Of a stretch of DNA of 10,526 nt, positions 1 to 6,535 are shown piece after piece. The DNA lies in assembly GCA_027056155.1 (NCBI GenBank), contig JALULR010000102.1, positions 1 through 10,526 of the forward strand. The letters are read 5' to 3'. The stretch's first letter is position 1. Every line of letters starts with the position of its first letter. Source of the stretch: DHVE2 group archaeon (GTDB lineage: Archaea; Thermoplasmatota; Thermoplasmata; Thermoplasmatales; Aciduliprofundaceae). The translations under genes and the position numbers were made by a program. The notes below the pieces were generated by a model that saw nothing but the letters and a program-made list of their open reading frames with translations, was not told where the DNA came from and made no database searches.

Positions 1-3
1 ATT

Positions 4-948
4 GTGAAGATAATGGTAACCGGCGGAGCGGGATTTATAGGAAGTCACATAGTGGACCGGCTGATGAAAGAGAACCATGAGGTAATTGTTTATGATAACC
101 TAAGCTCTGGCAAAAAGGAGTTTATTGAGCATCATATCGGCAAGCAAAACTTCAAGTTTGTGTATGGAGACCTTCTCGATACGGATACCCTCGAGAGAGA
201 GATGCGTGGCGTAGAGCTCGTGTTTCATGTGGCTGCTAACCCAGATGTGCGTCTTGGGGCCACTGATACAAAGGTGCACATGGAGCAAAATGTTCTAGCC
301 ACCTATAATGTACTGGAGGCTATGCGAAAAAACGATGTTCATGATTTGGTTTTTACTTCTACTTCTACCGTTTACGGAGAAGCGGATAAGATACCCACTC
401 CTGAAGATTATGGACCTCTCGTGCCAATATCCCTGTACGGTGCGTCCAAGCTTGCCGCTGAGGCGTTTATTACATCTTATGCACATACATTTGATATTCG
501 CGCGGTAATCTATCGATTTGCCAACATAGTGGGGCCTAGAGGCACCCATGGTGTGATTTATGATTTTATCATGAAACTTAAAAACAACAGCGAAGTTCTT
601 GAAATTCTTGGAGATGGAAAGCAGACCAAGTCGTATCTGTATGTGCAAGATTGCGTTGATGCGATACTTTATGGCTATGAGCACCGTAAAAGCGATGTTG
701 AAATATTCAATATCGGCAGCGATGACTGGATAAATGTGCGCAAAATCGCAGACATAGTTGTGGAAGAGATGCACCTTAAAAATGTGCAGTATAAATTTAC
801 AGGAGGAAGCCGTGGTTGGAAAGGTGATGTGCCTAAGATGATGCTTTCAATAGAGAAGATTCGCAGTTATGGCTGGCACCCAGAGCACGAAAGCGAAGAT
901 AGTGTGAGACTCACCGCTAGGCACCTCGTCAAAGAGCTTATTGGCTAA
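4..948 (+). CDS. NAD-dependent nucleotide-sugar epimerase/dehydratase (SDR family)
   Basis: Extended short-chain dehydrogenase of the GalE/UDP-glucose 4-epimerase group, cytoplasmic, expected to convert an NDP-sugar using bound NAD. Seen: the Rossmann glycine motif GGAGFIG at residues 7-13, an acidic residue at D31 after the second beta strand (NAD ribose binding), the HVAANP segment at 75-80, the STSTVYG stretch at 119-125 with the catalytic Ser/Thr, and the catalytic pair Y145-x3-K149. The FANIVGPRG segment (172-180) and the FNIGS segment (235-239) are typical of the sugar-binding half. Its 314 residues match the family. The start is GTG at position 4; an ATG at 13 is less likely because it would remove the first beta strand. 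The window begins 3 bases upstream, so promoter and operon partners are not visible. The substrate cannot be told from sequence; a role in surface glycan supply is inferred from the sequon-rich surface protein nearby. Confidence 0.9.
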   Translation: MKIMVTGGAGFIGSHIVDRLMKENHEVIVYDNLSSGKKEFIEHHIGKQNFKFVYGDLLDTDTLEREMRGVELVFHVAANPDVRLGATDTKVHMEQNVLATYNVLEAMRKNDVHDLVFTSTSTVYGEADKIPTPEDYGPLVPISLYGASKLAAEAFITSYAHTFDIRAVIYRFANIVGPRGTHGVIYDFIMKLKNNSEVLEILGDGKQTKSYLYVQDCVDAILYGYEHRKSDVEIFNIGSDDWINVRKIADIVVEEMHLKNVQYKFTGGSRGWKGDVPKMMLSIEKIRSYGWHPEHESEDSVRLTARHLVKELIG

Positions 949-1282
949 GTATGCTTTTCTCGATAACCTCAGGCTCTTTCCATTTTATGTGCAATTTTAT
1001 CTTCAAAGTGTTGCGATGATAGCTTACTTCAAAGTTTTCTACCTGTGAGCGATACAGTTTATATCTCTTACCATCTCGCGTTAGCCGAGTTTCTTCAACT
1101 TTGATTAGTCCAAAACCTTCCAGCTCTCTTATTTTTCTGTATGCGCTTGCCAAGGGTATATCAAACTTGTACGCAATCTCACGCACGGACATTGGTTTTA
1201 AAGCAGTTGCTGCCAATATCTTAAGGTTGTATTCGTCCATCAATACTACGCCTATAGCCGAACTATCACTTCCTCCCGACAT
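938..1282 (-). CDS. Winged-helix DNA-binding regulator (paralogue of the 1463-1780 gene)
   Basis: Small cytoplasmic transcription regulator of 114 residues. Seen: a winged-helix region around residues 19-75, with MSVREIAYKFDIP (31-43) followed by a recognition helix LASAYRKIRELEGFGLIK (44-61) and a basic wing ending in DGKRYKLY (70-77); the remainder is a short beta-rich C-terminal domain. It shares RE, IPL, YR, LK and GKR-x-K positions with the divergent regulator at 1463. The frame stays open to a TTG at 1331-1333, giving 131 residues. I prefer ATG 1282 because a BRE/TATA element lies 26 bases upstream, the same leaderless spacing seen for three other genes here, whereas the TTG has no ribosome binding site. 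The stop codon lies inside the epimerase gene (11-base convergent overlap). An ArsR/TrmB-like fold is inferred; the ligand and targets are unknown, with autoregulation through the shared intergenic region plausible. Confidence 0.82.
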   Translation of the reverse strand: MSGGSDSSAIGVVLMDEYNLKILAATALKPMSVREIAYKFDIPLASAYRKIRELEGFGLIKVEETRLTRDGKRYKLYRSQVENFEVSYHRNTLKIKLHIKWKEPEVIEKSILSQ

Positions 1283-1299
1283 GGGTAATGCATCTTGAA

Positions 1300-1320
1300 G
1301 ATTACTTAAAAGTATTTCGT
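1300..1320 (-). promoter_or_regulatory. BRE/TATA promoter for the minus-strand regulator
   Basis: On the minus strand this reads ACGAAATACTTTTAAGTAAT: a purine-rich BRE followed by a TATA-like CTTTTAAGT centred near 1308, 26 bases before ATG 1282. This predicts a leaderless transcript and closely resembles the flaB promoter (ACGAAATATTTTTAAAC). It lies inside the longer frame that would start at TTG 1333. Confidence 0.55.
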
Positions 1321-1344
1321 CTTGATTTTCCAATTAGATAATCA

Positions 1345-1354
1345 TAATCGATTA
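1345..1354. promoter_or_regulatory. Candidate operator: perfect palindrome in the divergent regulator region
   Basis: TAATCGATTA is a perfect 10-base palindrome. It is preceded at 1339-1343 by another TAATC half-site and sits within a longer imperfect repeat with ATTAGA on both sides (1334-1339 without its first base pairing, and 1351-1356). It lies between the promoters of two paralogous winged-helix genes, where a shared operator would be expected. The role is inferred from symmetry and position only. Confidence 0.4.
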
Positions 1355-1425
1355 GAGAACCTGAAAAACTCAGTAAATTATAAGTGGTGAATACGAGGGA
1401 TTGATATTTAATTATAAAATAACTT

Positions 1426-1440
1426 CGAAATTTTAATAAA
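1426..1440 (+). promoter_or_regulatory. BRE/TATA promoter for the plus-strand regulator operon
   Basis: CGAAA (1426-1430) followed by TTTTAATAAA (1431-1440) forms a BRE plus TATA box centred about 27 bases before ATG 1463. There is no ribosome binding site before that ATG, so a leaderless transcript is expected. It would drive the regulator and the downstream surface-protein gene. Confidence 0.6.
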
Positions 1441-1462
1441 GCCCCGCGCTTAATTATCACCC

Positions 1463-1780
1463 ATGGAACTTCAGCCAAAGGATATACTGGAGATTATGTT
1501 AGACCCGTACTCCTCGCAAATAATACTCGGTACAATGGAGCAGGAGCGAGGCATACGCGAGCTAAGCAAAGCACTTAATATCCCGCTATCTGTATGCTAC
1601 CGCAGGGTAAAGATGCTTGTTGAAAAGGGCATGCTTAAAGAGAGAATGCATGGCAAGCGAGTAAAGTATATCTCGGCAGTGGATACATTCAAGGCTACAC
1701 TGAATTTTGATAACAATGAGATGAATGTTCTGCTAAACATAGATGATGAAGAGTACAAGCTTAACGGTAGCATACTCTAA
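1463..1780 (+). CDS. Winged-helix DNA-binding regulator in operon with the surface protein
   Basis: Small cytoplasmic DNA-binding protein of 105 residues. Seen: an N-terminal winged helix at about 17-70, with GIRELSKALNIP (30-41) leading into the recognition helix LSVCYRRVKMLVEKGMLKE (42-60) and a basic wing (HGKRVKYI, 63-70), then a short acidic C-terminal domain (NFDNNEMNVLLNIDDEE, 81-97). It is similar in layout and in key residues to the divergent regulator at 938-1282, so the two are probably paralogues, the present one with a more acidic tail. Start: ATG 1463, leaderless from the TATA box at 1431-1440. Its TAA is followed at once by the GGAGG of the next gene, so the two are co-transcribed and probably translationally linked; this suggests it controls the surface-protein operon and itself. 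The signal it senses is unknown. Confidence 0.85.
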   Translation: MELQPKDILEIMLDPYSSQIILGTMEQERGIRELSKALNIPLSVCYRRVKMLVEKGMLKERMHGKRVKYISAVDTFKATLNFDNNEMNVLLNIDDEEYKLNGSIL

Positions 1781-1785
1781 GGAGG
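1781..1785 (+). promoter_or_regulatory. Ribosome binding site fixing the surface-protein start at 1794
   Basis: GGAGG directly after the regulator's stop codon, 8 bases before ATG 1794. The frame is open from an ATG at 1743 inside the upstream gene, but only the 1794 start has this site, and it places a typical signal peptide at the N-terminus. Confidence 0.8.
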
Positions 1786-1793
1786 CGCTATCT

Positions 1794-4652
1794 ATGAAGT
1801 TACTCTCTTTGTTTTTGGTGATTATTCTCTTATCCTCGCTACCCATTTATGCTCTGCCTTCTCAGATTAATGATAGTGCTCGTGCATTGCATTTATCGCA
1901 GGTGGGAGATAGAGCTGCGGGAAGCATTTATGAAGATAATGTAATTTGGCATCAAAGCGAGCGCATTACTTGGTTGGGAAACGCGACTGAGCCATCGGTA
2001 TACGAGAATGGCGGTAATTATGACGTAGTATGGCAAGACGATAGGGACGGAAACTGGGAGATTTATTATACGAAGATAACAGCGGAGGGATTTAAGCTTT
2101 TAAATGATTCGCGCATAACATATTACAGCGCGGAGGATATAAATCCACAAGTGGTGTCAAGGGGCAACATGGTTTATGTGGTGTGGCAAAGGCTTGTGGG
2201 AGGACACTGGGCAATTTACTTTGCGAGCTTGCTCTATAGCAGTGAGAACATATCAATAGTTGTGCCGCCAAAGCCAGTGGTAAGCGACGGAAATAATGCT
2301 ACAAACCCAAAGATTGCCATAGATTCGCATGGTGATTTGCATTTAGTATGGCAAGAATGGAAGGCGGGGCAATGGGACGTCATGTACGAAAAGATAAATA
2401 GCGCAGGAAATAGGCTGATTGCTCCAGTTGATGTATCTTCTGATCCAACAAACTCTACCGAGCCGGTGCTAGCTCTTGATAATTCTGGCAATGTAAATAT
2501 TCTGTGGCTAGATGATAACAGCACACCGGGATACAGCATATTTTATAGAGGCCTGGACGAGCATGGTTATTTTCGTACGCCTGTGCGTAGAATCAGTGTA
2601 GTTTCACCGGATACGGAGATAAGCGTTAGCTACAATAAAGCGCTTAATGTGGTATTTACCGGCTCGCGAGAAAACGAAAGTTATGGTTTAATATACACTC
2701 AGCTCAATGATACTGGAGTAACGGTGCTCGATGACACCAATCTCACACCTGTAAATTCAGTGAACGCATCTTCGCCCAGTGTATTCTCATCTAGAAATAG
2801 AAACTTTGTAGTGTGGGCGGCAGGAAAGCATGTTGAGTTTTCCACTTACGATACTAAGGGCAATAGTATTGGTAAATTGTTTACAATTGCCCGAGGAAAT
2901 TCTTCTCACCCTCAAATTGCAGTAAGCAAGGATTTCTTGGGGGTGGTGTGGGTAGAGCAGTATGTTAACAAAAGCGAGCTGTTTTTTAGAGCAGGAGAGT
3001 TTCCCAATATATATGCGGCGTCTCTTACTGCCGCGACTCGTGGCATGGGTGGTAATGTTAGTGTAAGGGTGATTGTAGGTGGTGATAGAGGGCTAGAGAT
3101 ACCTGTGGAATACGCGCTTTTTGTAAATGAAACTCCGTTCGCGATGGGTAATATAACGCTCAATACCACTGCAAGTTTGGTTTTCAATATGTCACTTAGC
3201 GCAGGCTGGCATACGCTATTCTTTTCTCTTGACCCGCATAATCTTATTTACGAGCGAAACGAGCATGATAATAACATCTCTCAAAATTTGTTTGTGAAAA
3301 GATATGAATTTAACATGTATGCTACGCCAGATGTGTATTTAACAAAGGGCAATACTACCAACATTACGGTGAGCATTGCTAACACGGGCAACTGGGTGGA
3401 TAATTATACTGTGGCCTTTGAGAATGTGAGTAATGACATAACGGTATATCCAGATAGTTTTATGTGTGTGCTAGAACCGAATGCTAAGAAAAGTTTTAAT
3501 TTCACGGTCAAGGCTGGCAGTGGGGAGCCGGGCACATACAAGATTAGCGTGGTTGTGCGCTCTGATAGTAATATCACAGAGAATTCAACGGTGAATGTAC
3601 ATATACTTCCAGTGGCAAAATTCAAAATACAGTATCCGCAATTAGTTTATGTAGAGCCGACTAAGCCACATACTGTTAACGTGACTATAACAAATCTCGG
3701 AGATTGCAACGATACTTATACGATAACTTCCATTATGAACACTCCGTGGGCTCTTGCACAGTCTAATAAGAGCTTGAATCTATCCATGGGCGCAAGTGCA
3801 TCTTTCTCAATAACGGTATTTGTGCCGTTTGCAAAGGCATTTACCAAGGCAATGCTATTATTAACCGTGAGCTCTAATGCCTCGCACCTTATTGAAAATG
3901 CCACTGTGCTCTTTATAGTAAATGTGCTCCACTCGGTGAAGGTGCTGATAAGCAATGCATCGAAGAGTGGAGGCACTTATATTTTTAAGATTGTAGTTAA
4001 AAATCTTGGAAACTTGCCCGATTTTTACAATTTCAATCTTACAGGTAATATGTCATCTTACGCCTTGCTCAGTGAGTACTCGGCGTTAGTGCCGATGAAC
4101 TCATCTACGGTGATTAATTTAACTGTGAACGTGCCTGCCGCGCTTGTTGCAGGGGGATACGAGCTTAGCTTTAGGGTGCTATGCGATAATTCCACACTAT
4201 CCTCGCTGCCAATATTGATAACTGTGCCTGCTAAATATGGATTTACTGCACAGGTAAAGCAGAAAAATAGCGATTTAGAGTTAGAAATAAAAAATACTGG
4301 CAATGCTGCCGAGTCGGTAGCCATAGTGCCAAAGCTAGTTGATAAAAAGAACATTACATGGGTTTTGCAATACATGGGCAGAAATTATACAAATACCACA
4401 TATGTGATACTACAACCTAACCAAACGGCAAAAGTTTGGCTCAAGGTGAAAACCAAGCTTGATTCAGGAACTTACACTGTGCAAATCGTCTTATCTTCGT
4501 CTTCGGGCATGGAGAAAAATCTCACCGCGAAGCTGGTAGTAGGTGAGGAAAATAGAGGCATACTAGGCATTATAATGGACAATCTTCTTTATATAATAAT
4601 AGGAGTGGTGGCGGCTGTTGCGGTTGTAATTTACTTGCGGCACAGAGAATAA
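1794..4652 (+). CDS. Large surface glycoprotein: propeller-like repeats, CARDB, four NEW3-like modules, C-terminal anchor
   Basis: Predicted exported, membrane-anchored protein of 952 residues; function not recognised. Residues 1-20 form a signal peptide (MKLLSLFLVI... then IYA). Residues about 45-400 hold at least six repeats with a V-V-W core and an aromatic strand, such as VVWQDDRDGNWEIYY (78-92), VVWQRLVGGHWAIYF (129-143) and LVWQEWKAGQWDVMY (184-198), suggesting a beta-propeller. A CARDB-like domain (405-501) ends in NEHDNNISQNLFV. Four Ig-like NEW3-type modules follow (about 507-604, 610-710, 714-811, 815-916), each with an N-x-G turn: NTGNWVDNY, NLGDCNDTY, NLGNLPDFY, NTGNAAESV. A membrane helix (929-948) ends in RHRE, so the bulk faces outside. 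About forty N-x-S/T sequons imply dense N-glycosylation. It follows a regulator in one operon and precedes flaB. An adhesion, S-layer-associated or substrate-binding role is possible; none is shown. Confidence 0.88.
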   Translation: MKLLSLFLVIILLSSLPIYALPSQINDSARALHLSQVGDRAAGSIYEDNVIWHQSERITWLGNATEPSVYENGGNYDVVWQDDRDGNWEIYYTKITAEGFKLLNDSRITYYSAEDINPQVVSRGNMVYVVWQRLVGGHWAIYFASLLYSSENISIVVPPKPVVSDGNNATNPKIAIDSHGDLHLVWQEWKAGQWDVMYEKINSAGNRLIAPVDVSSDPTNSTEPVLALDNSGNVNILWLDDNSTPGYSIFYRGLDEHGYFRTPVRRISVVSPDTEISVSYNKALNVVFTGSRENESYGLIYTQLNDTGVTVLDDTNLTPVNSVNASSPSVFSSRNRNFVVWAAGKHVEFSTYDTKGNSIGKLFTIARGNSSHPQIAVSKDFLGVVWVEQYVNKSELFFRAGEFPNIYAASLTAATRGMGGNVSVRVIVGGDRGLEIPVEYALFVNETPFAMGNITLNTTASLVFNMSLSAGWHTLFFSLDPHNLIYERNEHDNNISQNLFVKRYEFNMYATPDVYLTKGNTTNITVSIANTGNWVDNYTVAFENVSNDITVYPDSFMCVLEPNAKKSFNFTVKAGSGEPGTYKISVVVRSDSNITENSTVNVHILPVAKFKIQYPQLVYVEPTKPHTVNVTITNLGDCNDTYTITSIMNTPWALAQSNKSLNLSMGASASFSITVFVPFAKAFTKAMLLLTVSSNASHLIENATVLFIVNVLHSVKVLISNASKSGGTYIFKIVVKNLGNLPDFYNFNLTGNMSSYALLSEYSALVPMNSSTVINLTVNVPAALVAGGYELSFRVLCDNSTLSSLPILITVPAKYGFTAQVKQKNSDLELEIKNTGNAAESVAIVPKLVDKKNITWVLQYMGRNYTNTTYVILQPNQTAKVWLKVKTKLDSGTYTVQIVLSSSSGMEKNLTAKLVVGEENRGILGIIMDNLLYIIIGVVAAVAVVIYLRHRE

Positions 4653-4664
4653 TCCTCCGCTGAA

Positions 4665-4690
4665 TCTCAGAGCTGAGAATTAAAAATTCT
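4665..4690. repeat. Two overlapping inverted repeats between surface-protein gene and flaB
   Basis: TCTCAG-AG-CTGAGA (4665-4678) and AGAATT-AAA-AATTCT (4676-4690) are perfect 6-base inverted repeats sharing three bases. They lie just after the surface-protein stop and just before the flaB promoters. They could form a transcript 3' end for the upstream operon or an operator for flaB. The two folds are mutually exclusive at their junction. Confidence 0.4.
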
Positions 4691-4695
4691 AATCA

Positions 4696-4703
4696 TTTAT
4701 ATA
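4696..4703 (+). promoter_or_regulatory. Possible upstream flaB TATA box
   Basis: TTTATATA matches the archaeal TATA consensus exactly but lacks a clear purine-rich BRE. Transcription would start near 4726, giving a 60-base leader. It may be a second flaB promoter or simply part of the AT-rich region. Confidence 0.3.
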
Positions 4704-4710
4704 GAATATA

Positions 4711-4728
4711 TACGAAATATTTTTAAAC
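4711..4728 (+). promoter_or_regulatory. flaB: Main flaB BRE/TATA promoter
   Basis: TACGAAATATTTTTAAAC carries a BRE (CGAAA) followed by a TATA box centred near 4723. A start about 26 bases downstream falls at roughly 4749, which is the first base of the leader hairpin. The leader would be about 38 bases long. Confidence 0.55.
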
Positions 4729-4748
4729 TCTCATCGGTTTTGTAATAA

Positions 4749-4766
4749 TTGGGAGCAAACTCCCAA
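4749..4766 (+). promoter_or_regulatory. 5' leader hairpin of flaB mRNA
   Basis: TTGGGAG-CAAA-CTCCCAA: a perfect 7-base-pair stem with a 4-base loop, located at the predicted 5' end of the flaB transcript and ending 7 bases before the ribosome binding site. It does not cover the binding site, so a stabilising 5' cap-like hairpin or a protein-binding site is more likely than direct occlusion. The function is inferred. Confidence 0.5.
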
Positions 4767-4773
4767 AAAACCC

Positions 4774-4781
4774 GAGGTGAT
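4774..4781 (+). promoter_or_regulatory. flaB ribosome binding site
   Basis: GAGGTGAT is fully complementary to the archaeal 16S 3' end and sits 5 bases before ATG 4787. This strong site fits the high expression expected of a filament subunit and contrasts with the leaderless genes in this window. Confidence 0.8.
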
Positions 4782-4786
4782 GTAAA

Positions 4787-5419
4787 ATGAAGAAGGTGTG
4801 GAATAAGAAAGAAAAAGGCGAAATGGGCATCGGCACCCTGATAATCTTTATAGCCATGATTATAGTGGCTGCCGTTGCCGCGACGGTGTTAATACAGACA
4901 GCGTACCAGCTGCAGCAGCAGGCTGAGGAGACAGGTAACATAGCTATACAAGATGTGGCGACTGGATTCAAAATAATACACATCGGCGGTATAGTTGACA
5001 ACAGCACGCCAGCAAATCCGAAGATAAGTGTGATAGAAATAAAGGTTGGATTGATAGCAGGAAGCCCGGCAATTGACCTTGACAATGTTCTAATTGAAAT
5101 AACCGACGGAACAACCGATAAGACTCTGTCCTTTGCACCTGTAACGGATCCAGCTAATAAAACTGCTATAAACTACGCGGATTCAACCCATTTCAGCGCA
5201 GACCTGCTTAGAGATATGGCACCACTAAACTGGAAGAGTGATCATGTGATGACACAGGGAGATGTCATCAAAATAGTAATTAATGCAACTGCAGCTGGGC
5301 TTACTCTTGGGCCTCAAACACAAGTAAGCTTGCAATTAATACCCAAGCATGGTGTACCTACCTATACCGCATTCATGGTACCTGCAACTCTAACAACGAA
5401 GTACGTGGACCTCTACTGA
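4787..5419 (+). CDS. flaB: Archaellin, major archaellum filament subunit
   Basis: Filament protein of the archaellum (FlaB/ArlB), 210 residues, within the usual archaellin range. Seen: a class III signal peptide with a basic leader (residues 1-11, ending KKEKG), predicted to be cut by the FlaK/PibD prepilin peptidase between G11 and E12. The mature protein then starts [20 protein letters not shown], the hydrophobic helix that packs in the filament core (about 14-38). The rest is a beta-rich globular domain exposed outside. Three sequons at N72, N124 and N166 could carry N-glycans. It has its own promoter, a leader hairpin and a strong ribosome binding site, and is followed by a hairpin-containing spacer before flaC-D/E. 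Only one archaellin gene is present, where many euryarchaea have several in tandem. A negatively charged E at +1 is slightly unusual. Confidence 0.95.
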   Translation: MKKVWNKKEKGEMGIGTLIIFIAMIIVAAVAATVLIQTAYQLQQQAEETGNIAIQDVATGFKIIHIGGIVDNSTPANPKISVIEIKVGLIAGSPAIDLDNVLIEITDGTTDKTLSFAPVTDPANKTAINYADSTHFSADLLRDMAPLNWKSDHVMTQGDVIKIVINATAAGLTLGPQTQVSLQLIPKHGVPTYTAFMVPATLTTKYVDLY

Positions 5420-5432
5420 TCCTCTTTACTTT

Positions 5433-5460
5433 CTTTGTACTAGTGAACTAGCGTACAGAG
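5433..5460 (+). terminator. Hairpin and pyrimidine tract between flaB and flaC-D/E (attenuator or processing site)
   Basis: CTTTGTAC (5433-5440) pairs with GTACAGAG (5453-5460) over eight pairs including one G-U; TAGT/ACTA inside (5441-5450) adds pairs next to a two-base GC bulge. A pyrimidine-rich stretch (5420-5436) precedes it, and the downstream ribosome binding site starts 15 bases after it. Placed after a filament gene needed in large excess, it may cause partial termination or protect the flaB 3' end after processing. Confidence 0.45.
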
Positions 5461-5475
5461 CACAAAGGATATCAA

Positions 5476-5483
5476 GGAGGTGA
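5476..5483 (+). promoter_or_regulatory. Ribosome binding site fixing the flaC-D/E start at 5489
   Basis: GGAGGTGA, 5 bases before ATG 5489. An in-frame GTG at 5480 is part of this binding site itself and so cannot be the start. Confidence 0.8.
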
Positions 5484-5488
5484 GAACA

Positions 5489-6496
5489 ATGGCAGGGTTG
5501 TTTAAAAAGAAAAAGAAGGAGAAAAAGGAAGAGTCGGAGATTCGCAGTGATATAGCCGTACCAGAGACGGGAGAATCAGAGACGCTCATCGAGGAAAATG
5601 ACCTGCAGAACATACTTGGCGATGTGATGAAAAACAGCGGCATTGACGAAGTCACAGAGAAAATTGATGACCTTGCGAGAAAACTTGACGAGATGCAGAG
5701 CAGGCTAGAGCGCCATGACTCACTTATAGGCTCACTGGAAAATGAGCTTTCGGAGATTCGCAATGTAAATGAAGAGATGCAAGATAACATAAAGAGACTC
5801 TTGGACATTTACGAGGTAGTATCACAGAAAATCAATCCATTCATCAACATGGGCGAGAAGCAGGAAATCACACCCGACACGGTAATTCCCGCACCTGCCC
5901 CAAGTGCCGAGCAAAAAATACCCGTGGTTGAATCAGTTTCAGAGGTAGCGGAGCCTTTAAAACCCGAGCCTGCGAGGCAATCAGAGAGCTTTGAATCTGT
6001 GCCTGTTCGGGCACATGAAGAAAGAGCGGTGCACGCTGAAAAGCCGCAGCCGGGAAAGCCACTACTAACGTACATTAAGAAAGACTACTACACTGTAGTG
6101 CTGCTGATGCGGTGGATAGAGTTCCTCTTCGAGCACGTAAAGCGTGACAAGATAACGCTGCTCCTAGACTACTATGTGGATATTGGCTGGATAAGCAAAG
6201 AAGTTAAATCGGAAATCATGGCATACGCTAGAGGTGAGGTCCAAGATGTTACAAAGTATTTCCCAGAGGAAGAGATCGAGGCGGAGATTGAGACCCCGGC
6301 AGGTACAATAAAGGCACCAGAGCCAAAAGTATACAAGAAGGTAGACGATTGGAGACTTAGCGCTGAGGACCATCTGAAATCGCTGCTATTCATAATGAAG
6401 ATTGCAGGAATAGAGGTTAACAAAGACAGGCTAAATTCACTTGAACAAGAGATTGAAAAGTTTAAAAAATCCCTGTGGGAGTACCACGGGGTGTAA
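5489..6496 (+). CDS. Fused FlaC-FlaD/E archaellum cytoplasmic protein
   Basis: Component of the cytoplasmic ring around the archaellum motor, which in euryarchaea also links the motor to chemotaxis. 335 residues. Seen: a very basic N-terminus (MAGLFKKKKKEKK), a coiled coil at about 50-105, then the FlaC signature IKRLLDIYEVVSQKINPFI (101-119). A Pro/Glu-rich linker follows (about 122-190). Next is the FlaD/E domain (about 192-250), with YYTVVLLMRWIEFLFEH (200-216) and the LLLDYYVDIGWIS motif (224-236). The C-terminal helical region (286-335) resembles the tail of longer FlaD proteins. No membrane segments. Methanogens encode FlaC, FlaD and FlaE separately; here the C and D/E parts are one protein. 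It is downstream of flaB in the same direction, with no flaF, G, H, I or J after it. Confidence 0.9.
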   Translation: MAGLFKKKKKEKKEESEIRSDIAVPETGESETLIEENDLQNILGDVMKNSGIDEVTEKIDDLARKLDEMQSRLERHDSLIGSLENELSEIRNVNEEMQDNIKRLLDIYEVVSQKINPFINMGEKQEITPDTVIPAPAPSAEQKIPVVESVSEVAEPLKPEPARQSESFESVPVRAHEERAVHAEKPQPGKPLLTYIKKDYYTVVLLMRWIEFLFEHVKRDKITLLLDYYVDIGWISKEVKSEIMAYARGEVQDVTKYFPEEEIEAEIETPAGTIKAPEPKVYKKVDDWRLSAEDHLKSLLFIMKIAGIEVNKDRLNSLEQEIEKFKKSLWEYHGV

Positions 6497-6498
6497 TC

Positions 6499-6535
6499 AT
6501 TTTAACTTTTTTTGGTGTGCTATTTTCTCCTTTTT
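6499..6535 (+). terminator. T-rich terminator after the archaellum genes
   Basis: Shortly after the stop codon come a T4, a T7 run (6507-6513), TTTT near 6523 and a T5 run (6531-6535). Oligo-T stretches without a stem are the usual archaeal intrinsic terminator, so the flaB-flaC-D/E unit probably ends here. Confidence 0.5.

Noticed and set aside
295..774. Long open frame on the minus strand inside the epimerase gene
   Set aside because: The opposite strand encodes a complete family protein with all motifs; the minus-strand translation has no recognisable motif and no promoter or ribosome binding site.
1743..1793. Upstream in-frame ATG for the surface protein
   Set aside because: It lies inside the regulator gene, has no ribosome binding site and adds a polar stretch before a clear signal peptide. 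GGAGG before ATG 1794 decides the start.
4730..4776. Alternative pairing of CTC..GGTTT with AAACC..GAG around the flaB ribosome binding site
   Set aside because: The 5' half lies upstream of the predicted transcript start, so the RNA could form it only if the weaker upstream TATA box is used.
4723..5085. Minus-strand frame across the flaB promoter and 5' half
   Set aside because: It covers a clear promoter, hairpin and archaellin coding sequence; its hydrophobicity mirrors the archaellin helix codons.
5246..5252. GTGATGA resembling a C box of a C/D guide RNA
   Set aside because: It is inside flaB and no CTGA D box occurs at a suitable distance.
5480..5488. GTG start for flaC-D/E
   Set aside because: The GTG is part of the GGAGGTGA ribosome binding site; ATG 5489 is correctly spaced from it.
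6494..6500. TAATCAT copy after flaC-D/E, matching the candidate operator half-site
   Set aside because: It includes the stop codon and leads into a T-rich terminator, so it is not evidence of a regulator site.
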